A stretch of DNA of 20,013 nucleotides, from positions 1 to 20,013 of the forward strand of contig JAKLLP010000006.1 of assembly GCA_023150055.1 (NCBI GenBank), written 5' to 3'. Every line of letters begins with the position of its first letter. The first letter of the stretch is position 1. This document shows, piece after piece, positions 1 to 6,302 of the stretch. The notes beneath the pieces were generated by a model, which saw only the letters and a program-made list of their open reading frames with translations, was not told the origin of the DNA and made no database searches. Source of the DNA: Gammaproteobacteria bacterium (lineage in GTDB: Bacteria; Pseudomonadota; Gammaproteobacteria; Steroidobacterales; GCA-2729495). The translations under genes were made by a program, and so were the position numbers.

Positions 1-51
1 CCGAGCGCCGGCCCGGGGGAACCCGCGACGGTCGTCTGTGACAAGCCATAG
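1..51 (+). CDS. Possible C-terminal end of an upstream gene (partial)
   Basis: Frame 1 is open from the left edge to a TAG at 49-51 and would encode about 16 residues ending in ATVVCDKP. It lies 48 bases before the DoxX gene. DoxX proteins of this type often end operons with DUF2282/DUF692/DUF2063 (bufferin-type) genes, so a co-directional neighbour is expected here. Nothing in 16 residues identifies the family, and frame 3 is also open to position 42. This is a weak call. Confidence 0.2.
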   Translation, partial: PSAGPGEPATVVCDKP

Positions 52-99
52 CCGCGAACGACCAGGCAGCCGGCACTGAATGTTTTCAAGGAGACCACC

Positions 100-534
100 A
101 TGGGAATACTGGCAGACACCCTGGGCCCGGCGGGACGCGTGAGCCGGATGCTCGGCCAGCTCGAACCGCTGTTTGCCCTCGGCACGCGGCTGTGGGTGAG
201 CTGGCAGTTCTTCAAATCGGGCCTGCTCAAGATCCAGAGCTGGGACTCGACCCTGTTCCTGTTTGAAGAAGAGTACCGGGTGCCGCTGCTCTCACCGGTT
301 GCCGCCGCCGAACTGGTCTTTCCGGCGCTGCTCGCACTCGGGCTGCTCGGCCCGCTCGGCGCCATCGGGCTCTCGGCGGTCAACCTGCTCGCCGTGGTGG
401 CCTATGCGCACGTCCTGCTCGCCGAGGGCTTCGAAGCAGCTGTCGCCCAGCACTACCTCTGGGGCTTCATGCTCGCCTACCTCGTCGTCCACGGTAACGG
501 GCCGCTCGCCCTCGACCGCCTGCTGCCAAAGTAG
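100..534 (+). CDS. DoxX family membrane protein
   Basis: The 144-residue product is a small polytopic inner-membrane protein of the DoxX family. Seen in sequence: an N-terminal amphipathic stretch, then the family-typical segment ALGTRLWVSWQFFKSGLLKI (residues about 27-46). A loop with WDSTLFLFEEEYRVPLL follows, then three further hydrophobic segments (about 66-87, 88-108 and 117-133), giving four membrane spans. The ATG at 100 is preceded by AAGGAGACCACC, a strong ribosome binding site. DoxX proteins with the FKSGLxKI / FExEYxVPLL pattern commonly sit last in operons with DUF2282, DUF692 (MNIO) and DUF2063 genes involved in metal-binding peptide production. Those genes would lie off the left edge, so this context is inference. 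The biochemical role of such DoxX proteins is not established. Length is normal for the family. Confidence 0.85.
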   Translation: MGILADTLGPAGRVSRMLGQLEPLFALGTRLWVSWQFFKSGLLKIQSWDSTLFLFEEEYRVPLLSPVAAAELVFPALLALGLLGPLGAIGLSAVNLLAVVAYAHVLLAEGFEAAVAQHYLWGFMLAYLVVHGNGPLALDRLLPK

Positions 535-540
535 GGTGCC

Positions 541-612
541 CTACTCCAGAAAACCCGCCTCGCGCTGCTTGCGCACGGCGAGGACAAGCACGACATCCTC
601 GGCAGCCAGCCA
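541..612 (-). pseudogene. C-terminal scrap of a ParE/RelE-like toxin
   Basis: On the minus strand the frame ending at the stop in 541-543 reads EDVVLVLAVRKQREAGFLE, resembling the last strand and tail of ParE/RelE-superfamily toxins (typically a DVVxILAVRHxRE-type ending). The frame is broken by a stop about 27 codons upstream, so no complete toxin exists. It converges on the DoxX gene, with only 6 bases between the two stops. A 7-bp inverted repeat (AGTAGGG/CCCTACT, 530-545) spans them. The rest of the 535-844 gap shows no other gene. The identification rests on a short stretch and is tentative. Confidence 0.35.
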
Positions 613-844
613 GGGAGGCGCTCAACCTCTCGCGGCTCGACCTCCGCCGTTCGCAGCGACCGGTTACACTCCCCCCGATCGGGCAGTTCAACCGTTCCCT
701 CACCAGGCGACCAGCGCCGGAGCGGGTTGCGGGTAGACCGCCGGTCGGCTCGCTACACGGCTGCCAGTCACGGCGCTGTCGGCGGCAAACGGCTGCGGAC
801 GTCGGGCACCCCGATAACCTGGCCTGACGGCAACGGAGGCTCAT

Positions 845-1756
845 ATGCAGAGATCAGTCGTTTCGGTTTGTGTGCTGCTCGTGCTCGGCGTGGCATCCGT
901 CCCGTCGTGGGGCGCCGAGATCCAGGACCATCCGGCCGTCACTCGCTATCCCGGATCCATACCCACCAGCCGGAAGGACGACGGCCAGGGCGCCTACACG
1001 CTGGTGGTGGGGGTGGACCCGGCCGCCAAGACCGACGAAACCGCCTTGCAGACGCTGGTCGTGGAAGGCATCGTCACGCGGCTCGCCTACGAGAATCCGC
1101 GGGAGAAATCAGCCTACGAAATCTTCACCAATTACCGGGAGGGACTGGCCGCTGGCGGGTTCGAGATCCTGTTCGCCTGCGAAACGAGCGCCTGTGGGCC
1201 GTCCTATGCATCGAGCCGATGGGGCCGTGTCACCGGGCTGCGCTACACCTCGCCGGACCAGCGCTACGTGGCGGCCAGGTCCGAGCGGAACGGCAAGATC
1301 GTCTACGTAGCCGCTCTCGTGGCCAAGCTGCGCCATCAAGTCGAGGTGGTGGAGGTGGCGGAGATGGAACGCGGCCTGGTCACCGCGAAGGCGCTGGGCG
1401 ACGGCCTGCTGCTCGAAGGCCGGGCCGTGCTCGACGGCCTGTACTTCGACACCGACAAAGCGACGTTGACGGCGCAAAGCACGCCGGCGCTGGCGGTCAT
1501 CGCCCGCTTCCTGCAGGACCGCCCGAATCTGAAGGTCTACATCGTAGGACACACCGATTCGACTGGCGGCTTCGACCACAACATGCAGCTGTCGAAAAAT
1601 CGCGCGGCCGCGGTCGTGGACGCCCTCGCCCGCGACCACGGCGTCGACCGCCGCCGCCTGGCTGCGCACGGCGTCGGACCGCTTTCACCGTCCCGCTCGA
1701 ACAAGGGCGACGAAGGCAGGGCCGGGAACCGGCGGGTCGAGATGGTGGAGCAGTAG
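845..1756 (+). CDS. Secreted OmpA-C-terminal-domain protein with DUF4892-like N-terminal region
   Basis: The 303-residue protein starts at an ATG with CGGAGG 7 bases upstream. Residues 1-24 form a Sec signal peptide (hydrophobic VCVLLVLGVASV, AxA-like cleavage near WGA/E). Residues about 28-190 resemble the DUF4892 region that accompanies OmpA domains (HPAVTRYPGS near the N-terminus, a YREGLAAGGFEILFAC segment). Residues about 195-303 are an OmpA/MotB peptidoglycan-binding domain: LDGLYFDTDKATL, then GHTDSTGG and NMQLSKNRAAAV (residues 235-256), and a terminal NRRVEM. These carry the Asp and Arg that bind diaminopimelate in this fold. A role in anchoring an envelope component to peptidoglycan is expected. 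No lipobox Cys is seen at the signal-peptide end, so it is probably a soluble periplasmic or non-lipidated envelope protein. Isolated gene; no operon partner is visible. Confidence 0.85.
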   Translation: MQRSVVSVCVLLVLGVASVPSWGAEIQDHPAVTRYPGSIPTSRKDDGQGAYTLVVGVDPAAKTDETALQTLVVEGIVTRLAYENPREKSAYEIFTNYREGLAAGGFEILFACETSACGPSYASSRWGRVTGLRYTSPDQRYVAARSERNGKIVYVAALVAKLRHQVEVVEVAEMERGLVTAKALGDGLLLEGRAVLDGLYFDTDKATLTAQSTPALAVIARFLQDRPNLKVYIVGHTDSTGGFDHNMQLSKNRAAAVVDALARDHGVDRRRLAAHGVGPLSPSRSNKGDEGRAGNRRVEMVEQ

Positions 1757-1768
1757 CAATTCGGATCC

Positions 1769-2002
1769 GTGCCGCGGAGAAAGGCGCCGCGTTATACTGA
1801 CGCCATCAACGAACCTCTCCATCCGGCGCATCTCGAGGCGTTGAAGCGCACCAGTCCGGCGGCCAAGCTCGCACAGGTCGCCGCGCTATACGAAGCAGGC
1901 ATTCGCCTGCGCATGGCGGGACTGCGCATGACCCATCCCGATTGGACCGACGCACAGCGAGAGTTGGAAGCACGCCGCTCGCTGCGCCATGCCGGCACCT
2001 GA
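1769..2002 (+). CDS. Small helical protein paired with a nucleotidyltransferase-like gene
   Basis: This 77-residue reading frame begins at GTG 1769; a later TTG near 1840 is an alternative start. It contains LHPAHLEALKRTSPAAKLAQVAALYEAGIRLRMAGLRMTHPDWTDAQ, ending AGT. That pattern (a 'KL..a..L...gi.lr.aglr..hPdws..q' helix pair) belongs to a family of small unnamed proteins. They are typically encoded just upstream of, and overlapping, nucleotidyltransferase-like genes. Here the next start (1989) overlaps its stop by 14 bases, as expected for a translationally coupled pair. Whether such pairs are toxin-antitoxin or other defence modules is not settled. A TATACT at 1793-1798 lies inside the 5' part of the frame and could instead be a -10 element, which would argue for a later start. 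Confidence 0.55.
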   Translation: MPRRKAPRYTDAINEPLHPAHLEALKRTSPAAKLAQVAALYEAGIRLRMAGLRMTHPDWTDAQRELEARRSLRHAGT

Positions 2003-2110
2003 ACTGTTCCAGCCGTTTCTGGGACCGCTCGAACGCCTGGGGTTCAGCTATTGCATCACCGGATCCGTAGCGGCGAGCGTGTACGGTGAACCGCGTCTGA
2101 CGGCCGACAA
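1989..2110 (+). pseudogene. Truncated nucleotidyltransferase-like gene
   Basis: From ATG 1989 the frame reads PELFQPFLGPLERLGFSYCITGSVAASVYGEPRLTAD, the typical N-terminus of small nucleotidyltransferase-fold proteins (DUF6036/MNT-like). The motif GSVAASVYGEPRLTAD is normally followed by IDIV or similar, carrying the catalytic Asp pair. Directly after the Asp the sequence changes to an Arg/Pro/Cys-rich run with no resemblance to the family, and it continues to a stop at 2309 inside the convergent yadH gene. I infer a deletion or rearrangement near 2105-2112 that removed the catalytic core. The remainder (2111-2232) could not be identified. The partner gene (1769-2002) survives, suggesting the module is dead. 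Confidence 0.6.
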
Positions 2111-2232
2111 TCGGCGAAGCCCGATTTGTGCATGGCGTTGCCGGTGGCATCCACAGCGACGATGGCCGGCATGTCCTTCCGTAAACCCTGGCGGATGCAG
2201 CGCCAGGAGCATGTCGAACCGGCAAGCAGCCG

Positions 2233-3006
2233 TCAGGTCCGGATGCCGGTCCCGCGCCCGATCATCACCAGGCAGATCGCAAACAGCACGGCCGCAAAAC
2301 CGAGGATGACTGCGTAGGCGACGCCGAGATCGACATCCGAGACCCCGAGCATCCCGTAGCGGAAGGCGTTGACCATGTAGAGGATGGGATTCAGCAGGGA
2401 GAGCTGCCGCGCGAACTCGGGCAGCAGCGCCACCGAGTAGAACACCCCGCCGAGGTAGCTCAGGGGCGCCAGCACGAAGGAGGGAATGATCGAGACATCG
2501 TCGAAATTCTTCGCCAGGATCGCGTTGATCAGCCCGCCGAGCGAGAACACGAACGCCGTTAGAACGATCACCGATACGGTCACCAGGACGTTGGCGACCT
2601 GCAGGCGCGTGAAGAAGAGCGCCACCACCGTGACCGCCGCAGCGACCGCCAGCCCGCGCACGACACCACCGAGCGTGTGCCCGAGCACGATCACCCAGTT
2701 GGCCATCGGCGCTACCAGCATCTCCTCCAGGTGACGTTGCATCTTCGCCGAGAAGAACGACGAGACCACGTTGCCGTAGGAATTGGTGATGAGCTGCATC
2801 ATGATCAGCCCCGGCGCGATGAACTGGGCATAGTCGACGCCGCCCATCTGCCCGACCCGGCGGCCGATGATGTTGCCGAAGATCAGGAAATACAGCGCGG
2901 TGGTAATCGCCGGCGGCAGTATGGTCTGCAGCCAGATGCGGAAGACCCGGTTGCACTCCTTGCGCACCAGGGTGGCGAGCGCGACAGCCTGCGTGCGCGC
3001 ACTCAT
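2233..3006 (-). CDS. yadH: ABC-2 type transporter permease, YadH-like
   Basis: The 257-residue inner-membrane permease closely follows the pattern of E. coli YadH. Seen: RIWLQTILPPAITTALYFLIFGNIIGRR near the N-terminus, FIAPGLIMMQLITNSYGNVVSSFF, RHLEEMLVAPMANWVIVLG, and FDDVSIIPSFVLAPLSYLGG, ending in GRGTGIRT. Six hydrophobic segments fit the ABC-2 membrane domain. Its ATG (3004-3006) overlaps the yadG stop (3003-3005) as ATGA, so the two are translationally coupled and form one exporter. The substrate of YadGH-type transporters is not established. The gene converges on the broken nucleotidyltransferase to its left. Confidence 0.93.
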   Translation of the reverse strand: MSARTQAVALATLVRKECNRVFRIWLQTILPPAITTALYFLIFGNIIGRRVGQMGGVDYAQFIAPGLIMMQLITNSYGNVVSSFFSAKMQRHLEEMLVAPMANWVIVLGHTLGGVVRGLAVAAAVTVVALFFTRLQVANVLVTVSVIVLTAFVFSLGGLINAILAKNFDDVSIIPSFVLAPLSYLGGVFYSVALLPEFARQLSLLNPILYMVNAFRYGMLGVSDVDLGVAYAVILGFAAVLFAICLVMIGRGTGIRT

Positions 3007-3935
3007 CGCTGCCCGTCCGTGGGCGGCTCGCGCGCAGTCAGCCGCAGGAAGAGCTCTTCCAGCCGATTGGCCTTGTTGCGCATGCTGATGACCTGGATGC
3101 CGGCCGCCGTCAGCGCGGCAAAGACGCCGTTGAGGTCCTGTTGCCGCGTGACCACAACCTCGATCTCGTGGTCGCCGACGAGGCTGACCTCGTACCCGGC
3201 CAGTCGTGGCGCCGCGCCGAGCGGCTCCCTGAGGCTCAGCACGAAGATCTCGGCATGGAGCTTGCGCAGCACGTTCGACATGCGGTCCCGTTCGATGATC
3301 CGGCCGTGATCGATGATGGCGACCTGACGGCAGAGGTTCTCGGCTTCCTCGAGGTAATGCGTGGTGAGGATGATCGTGGTGCCACTGCGATTGATCTCGC
3401 GCAGGAACTGCCACATCGAGCGGCGAATCTCGATATCCACGCCCGCGGTCGGTTCGTCGAGGACCAGCAGCCGCGGCTCGTGCATCAGCGCGCGGGCGAT
3501 CATCAGCCGCCGCTTCATCCCGCCGGACAGGCTGCGGCCGCTGTCGCGGCGCCGGTCCCAGAGCTGCAGCTGCTTCAGGCACGTTTCCGCCCGCTGCGCG
3601 GCCTGCCGCCTGGTCATGCCGTAAAAGCCGGCCTGCGTCGTGACGATGTTCTCCACGGAGTCCCAGTAGTTGATATTGAGCTCCTGCGGCACCACGCCGA
3701 TGCAGGACTTCGCCGCCGCCAGCTCGGTATCGATGCTGTGGCCAAAGACGCGGACCTCGCCGGAGGTCTTGTTGATCAGCGAAGTAACGATGCCGATCAG
3801 CGTGGTCTTGCCGGCCCCGTTGGGGCCGAGCAGCGCGAAGAAATCCCCCTCCGGAACGTCGAGATCCAGGCCACGAAGTGCCTGCACGCCGTTGGGATAG
3901 GTCTTGACGAGATTGCGGACAGCGAGCGCTGACAT
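3003..3935 (-). CDS. yadG: ABC transporter ATP-binding protein, YadG-like
   Basis: The 310-residue ATPase is encoded upstream of, and overlapping, yadH. The full set of ABC motifs is visible: Walker A GPNGAGKT (about residues 39-46), Q-loop VVPQELN, signature LSGGMKRR, Walker B LLVLDEPTAGVD, and H-loop TTHYLEEAE. The C-terminal ~80 residues are the extra domain typical of DrrA/NodI/YadG-type exporters. Length matches E. coli YadG (about 308). The start chosen is ATG 3935 (MSALAVRNLVKTYPNG). The frame is open further upstream, but that part is Arg/Ser/Trp-rich and not family-like. Shine-Dalgarno complementarity is weak. It lies 52 bases downstream of the FlhD-like gene on the same strand and could be co-transcribed with it. 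Confidence 0.93.
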   Translation of the reverse strand: MSALAVRNLVKTYPNGVQALRGLDLDVPEGDFFALLGPNGAGKTTLIGIVTSLINKTSGEVRVFGHSIDTELAAAKSCIGVVPQELNINYWDSVENIVTTQAGFYGMTRRQAAQRAETCLKQLQLWDRRRDSGRSLSGGMKRRLMIARALMHEPRLLVLDEPTAGVDIEIRRSMWQFLREINRSGTTIILTTHYLEEAENLCRQVAIIDHGRIIERDRMSNVLRKLHAEIFVLSLREPLGAAPRLAGYEVSLVGDHEIEVVVTRQQDLNGVFAALTAAGIQVISMRNKANRLEELFLRLTAREPPTDGQR

Positions 3936-3987
3936 CGCGCGCCATTGTGCATATCGGCGCTCCCGGCGCCAACGACTTTGCGGAACC

Positions 3988-4587
3988 TCACGCCAGGGCC
4001 TGCCGATGCCGCATCGCCAGCTCCGCGGAGGCGAGGTGGATCGCCGTGAGACGCGCCAGCTGGAGCCGCCCGGAGTGGCCATCCCGGGCGGCGGTGACGA
4101 GATCGGGCCAGAACCTCACCCGGGTGTGGAAGCGCGCTTCGAGCAGCTGCAACGCCTGCCCGGCCGTGGCGCAGACCTCGCGGAAGCTGCCCAGCCCGGC
4201 CGGGCCACGGGTGGAATCGCCGGCACACAACGACGCACGCAGGGGGTCGCAGCGCGACAGGTGCCACACGTGACCGAGCAGGGTGGCGGCAAAGAGCTGC
4301 GCGCTGGCAACCCACGCGCTGTCGATCACGGGCGGCGCCTCGGCCACCCCGCACCAGCGCCTCTCGCGCGCGCCCTCCACGCGAAATCCGACGAGCAGGC
4401 ACGGCGTCGCTGCAATGGCCTCGAGCCCGACCCCCGGCAACCGGCGCAGTCCGTCGAGAACCGCCGCGTCCAGGCCGAAGGCGCGGCGCTGACCGAGCTC
4501 CCGCGCTTGCACCGCAAGCGCGAGGAACGCCAGGTTGAGGTCGCGAATCTCGGCGAAGAACTGCGTATCCGGTGCTTCAGGTTGCAT
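3988..4587 (-). CDS. FlhD-like transcriptional regulator with C-terminal extension
   Basis: The product has 199 residues. Residues about 10-70 resemble the core of FlhD: FFAEIRDLNLAFLALAVQA matches the FlhD helix pattern (I.DiNLsYLlLAQ). The following segment AFGLDAAVLDGLRRLPGVGLE..AATPCLLVGFRVE follows the FlhD order (MFRLGI..e....L..L.l.q...LA.t..LvC.FRf). FlhD is about 116 residues, so the 128-residue remainder (71-199) is an extension I cannot assign; it carries Cys residues and several hydrophobic helices. FlhD normally partners FlhC as the FlhD4C2 flagellar master activator. Here a FlhC-like gene is divergently encoded 134 bases away, which supports the call. The start ATG 4587 has GGGGGAG upstream. 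The FlhD similarity is seen by eye and needs a profile search; no other family was recognised. Confidence 0.6.
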   Translation of the reverse strand: MQPEAPDTQFFAEIRDLNLAFLALAVQARELGQRRAFGLDAAVLDGLRRLPGVGLEAIAATPCLLVGFRVEGARERRWCGVAEAPPVIDSAWVASAQLFAATLLGHVWHLSRCDPLRASLCAGDSTRGPAGLGSFREVCATAGQALQLLEARFHTRVRFWPDLVTAARDGHSGRLQLARLTAIHLASAELAMRHRQALA

Positions 4588-4620
4588 TGTCGACTCCCCC
4601 GGGTTCCCCGATGTCGTTTT

Positions 4621-4626
4621 AGTATA
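4621..4626 (-). promoter_or_regulatory. Candidate -10 element for the FlhD-like gene
   Basis: Read on the minus strand this is TATACT, a good sigma70 -10 hexamer, 34 bases upstream of the FlhD-like start. The 36-bp palindrome begins one base further upstream and would occupy the -35/spacer region. That is a typical place for an operator. No good -35 hexamer is seen, consistent with an activator-dependent or repressed promoter. Inference from position and sequence only. Confidence 0.4.
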
Positions 4627-4627
4627 T

Positions 4628-4663
4628 TTGCCATATATGGGAAAATTTTCCCATATATGGCAA
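4628..4663. promoter_or_regulatory. Perfect 36-bp AT-rich palindrome between divergent FlhD/FlhC-like genes
   Basis: The 36 bases read identically on both strands. The architecture is TTG, then CCATATATGG, then GAAAATTTTC, then CCATATATGG, then CAA. Each 10-bp block is itself a palindrome, so there are three nested dyads. It is a strong AT-rich island in a high-GC window and lies in the 134-bp space between two divergent starts. A terminator is unlikely, because no transcript would end there. A dimeric or tetrameric regulator binding two CCATATATGG sites 20 bp centre to centre (two helical turns) is the simplest reading. Autoregulation by the adjacent gene products is plausible but not shown. 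Confidence 0.75.
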
Positions 4664-4689
4664 GTAAACTGCTAAAAATGACATAAAAA

Positions 4690-4703
4690 GCCAATTTCTT
4701 GGC
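4690..4703 (+). promoter_or_regulatory. Small inverted repeat just upstream of the FlhC-like RBS
   Basis: GCCAA-TTTC-TTGGC forms a 5-bp stem with a 4-base loop. It lies six bases before the GGGAGGAAATACG ribosome binding site and start of the FlhC-like gene. Flanking AAAA and TTTT runs could lengthen the stem with one bulge. It may influence mRNA leader folding, or be a further protein-binding half-site; the sequence alone does not distinguish these. Confidence 0.35.
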
Positions 4704-4721
4704 ATTTTGGGAGGAAATACG

Positions 4722-5294
4722 ATGCGCGTAACCGACCACCGCTACCGGACCGAAATCGACCGGTTCAATCTTGCCGTGCGCATGATCGGCCACGAGGCCC
4801 GCACTGGAACGATCCGCGCCTGCACCGGTTTCAGCGAGGATCGCATTCGCAAGATCTACAACTACTATTTCCGCACCGGTGACGGCACGGTGGTGCGCCG
4901 CCGGCGCGGCAAGTCGCCGACGCGCATCCGCCATTTCGTGGACTCCACCGCGCGTCAGCTGGAAGCCTCGCTGCTGGCAGGACTCTTCGTGCTCTGCGCG
5001 GCCGCGCAGGTCAGCGCCGAGGGCCGCGTGGAACGCCCGGGCGGCGCCGATCGGGTCGCGCTCGGCGAACGTGTCTGCCAGGCATTCGAGGCCTACCGCA
5101 ACCTGTTTCCGGAGCCGCGGCTGTCGTTCGAGTGGGCGTGGAACCTGTACCACGCGCTGGCGGACAGCCATGACCTGTACCTCGCGCAGTGCGAGATCTG
5201 CGGCGGGCGCTACGTCCAGGACGCCTACGCGCTCGACTACGGCCGCTGCCCGTTCTGCGAAATGAAGGATTACCGGGGTACGGCCCAGATCTGA
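4722..5294 (+). CDS. FlhC-like zinc-binding transcriptional regulator
   Basis: This 190-residue protein is of FlhC length (about 192). The N-terminal helical region has RFNLAVRMIGHEARTGTIRACTGFSEDRIRKIYNYYF (residues 14-50), which follows the FlhC pattern of an ITLGAR-type helix and an LSRGRLIKLYKE-type helix-turn-helix. The C-terminal part has FEAYRNLFPEPRLSFEWAWNL (122-142), then four cysteines in CEICGG (C157, C160) and CPFC (C176, C179). These match the zinc site CxxCGG...CxxC of E. coli FlhC. ATG 4722 is chosen because GGGAGG sits 7 bases upstream; the frame opens five codons earlier at a TTG inside that RBS. It is divergent to the FlhD-like gene, unlike the flhDC operon of enterics. DNA-binding function is inferred. 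Confidence 0.85.
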   Translation: MRVTDHRYRTEIDRFNLAVRMIGHEARTGTIRACTGFSEDRIRKIYNYYFRTGDGTVVRRRRGKSPTRIRHFVDSTARQLEASLLAGLFVLCAAAQVSAEGRVERPGGADRVALGERVCQAFEAYRNLFPEPRLSFEWAWNLYHALADSHDLYLAQCEICGGRYVQDAYALDYGRCPFCEMKDYRGTAQI

Positions 5295-5348
5295 CGGCGC
5301 CCGCGTACGGCGCTACTCTTGGCGCTGTCACCGACCGGGACGAACGTC

Positions 5349-6302
5349 ATGCGGGACACGGCCGTCTTTTTCTCGGGCGCCTATATCGAGCGCAACACCC
5401 TGCTGCGGCATGACCCGGCGGCCGTCGCCGCAGCGTGGGCCGCGCCGGATACGCGTTTCCTGCCGGTCTGGCAGGCGCAGCCGCTCATCCGCGATGGCGC
5501 CGCCGCCCGCCTCACGCGCGCGGAACTCGGCGCGCGGCTGCCGGAGCAGGCCGCGGCCATCTACCTCGGTGTCGAGTCCGGCCGACACCTGTTCGCCGTC
5601 GCCCTCGAGGACCGTGATGCGCCGCCCGGCCCCGGCGAGTTCGGCGGCCTGCGCGACCTGGTCAGCCGCGTCAGCGCCGCGGATGCGGGGCTCCTCGCCT
5701 ACGCCCGCGCGATGGTCACCTGGCATCGTCATCACCGGCATTGCGGCGTGTGCGGCGCGCCGACGCGGGCCGAGGATGCCGGTTTCGTGCTCGTGTGCAG
5801 CAGCACGAATTGCGGGCACCGGAGCTTCCCGCGGCTCGATCCGGCGATCATCGTGCTGGTGCACCACGACCAGCACTGCCTCCTCGGACGCCAGCCCACC
5901 TGGCCGTCCGACCGCTTCTCTACCCTGGCCGGCTTCGCCGAGCCCGGCGAGGCGCTCGAGGACGCGGTGCGGCGCGAGGTGCGCGAGGAGACCGACGTCG
6001 CCATCACCCACTGCCGTTACCGGGCGTCCCAGCCCTGGCCGTTCCCGGCATCCCTCATGATCGGGTTTCATGCCATGGCCACCCACCGCGAGATACGGCT
6101 GAACGACGGCGAACTCGCCGAAGCGCGCTGGTTTACCCGGGAAGAACTGGGTAGCGGCACGATCGTGCTGCCGCCCCGCGCTTCGGTCGCCTACCGGCTC
6201 ATCGAAGACTGGTTCGACAGCGTGCCGGGACCGGGCCTCGCGACCCTGCACCGTGACGGCGAGTTCCTGCGCCGCCCGGAGCAGCCGCCGGACGCGCGCT
6301 GA
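5349..6302 (+). CDS. nudC: NADH pyrophosphatase / NAD-cap hydrolase NudC
   Basis: The 317-residue product is a Nudix hydrolase of the NudC group, which cleaves NAD(H) and NAD-capped RNA 5' ends to NMN(H) plus AMP or 5'-monophosphate RNA. Seen: a zinc ribbon with CGVCG and, after about 16 residues, CSSTNCG; then FPRLDPAIIVLV. The Nudix box follows as GFAEPGE...RREVREETDV, and then the NudC-specific SQPWPFPASLMIGFHA. The usual Gly near the end of the Nudix box (REUxEExGU) is Asp here (EETDV). Start ATG 5349 fits family length; the frame opens at a TTG 30 bases earlier. The gene follows the FlhC-like gene by 54 bases, and its TGA shares one base with the next ATG. Confidence 0.95.
   Translation: MRDTAVFFSGAYIERNTLLRHDPAAVAAAWAAPDTRFLPVWQAQPLIRDGAAARLTRAELGARLPEQAAAIYLGVESGRHLFAVALEDRDAPPGPGEFGGLRDLVSRVSAADAGLLAYARAMVTWHRHHRHCGVCGAPTRAEDAGFVLVCSSTNCGHRSFPRLDPAIIVLVHHDQHCLLGRQPTWPSDRFSTLAGFAEPGEALEDAVRREVREETDVAITHCRYRASQPWPFPASLMIGFHAMATHREIRLNDGELAEARWFTREELGSGTIVLPPRASVAYRLIEDWFDSVPGPGLATLHRDGEFLRRPEQPPDAR

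Noticed and set aside
3007..3972. Extension of the yadH frame upstream to 3972
   Set aside because: This is yadG read in the wrong frame; the YadH-like sequence begins at the ATG overlapping the yadG stop.
4628..4663. The 36-bp palindrome as a transcription terminator
   Set aside because: It lies between two divergent start codons, has no GC-rich stem with a U-tract, and both flanking genes are transcribed away from it.
5919..5993. Nudix-box Gly-to-Asp change in NudC as a sign of inactivation
   Set aside because: All metal-binding Glu/Arg positions of the box and the NudC-specific SQPWPFP motif are intact; the changed Gly is not catalytic.
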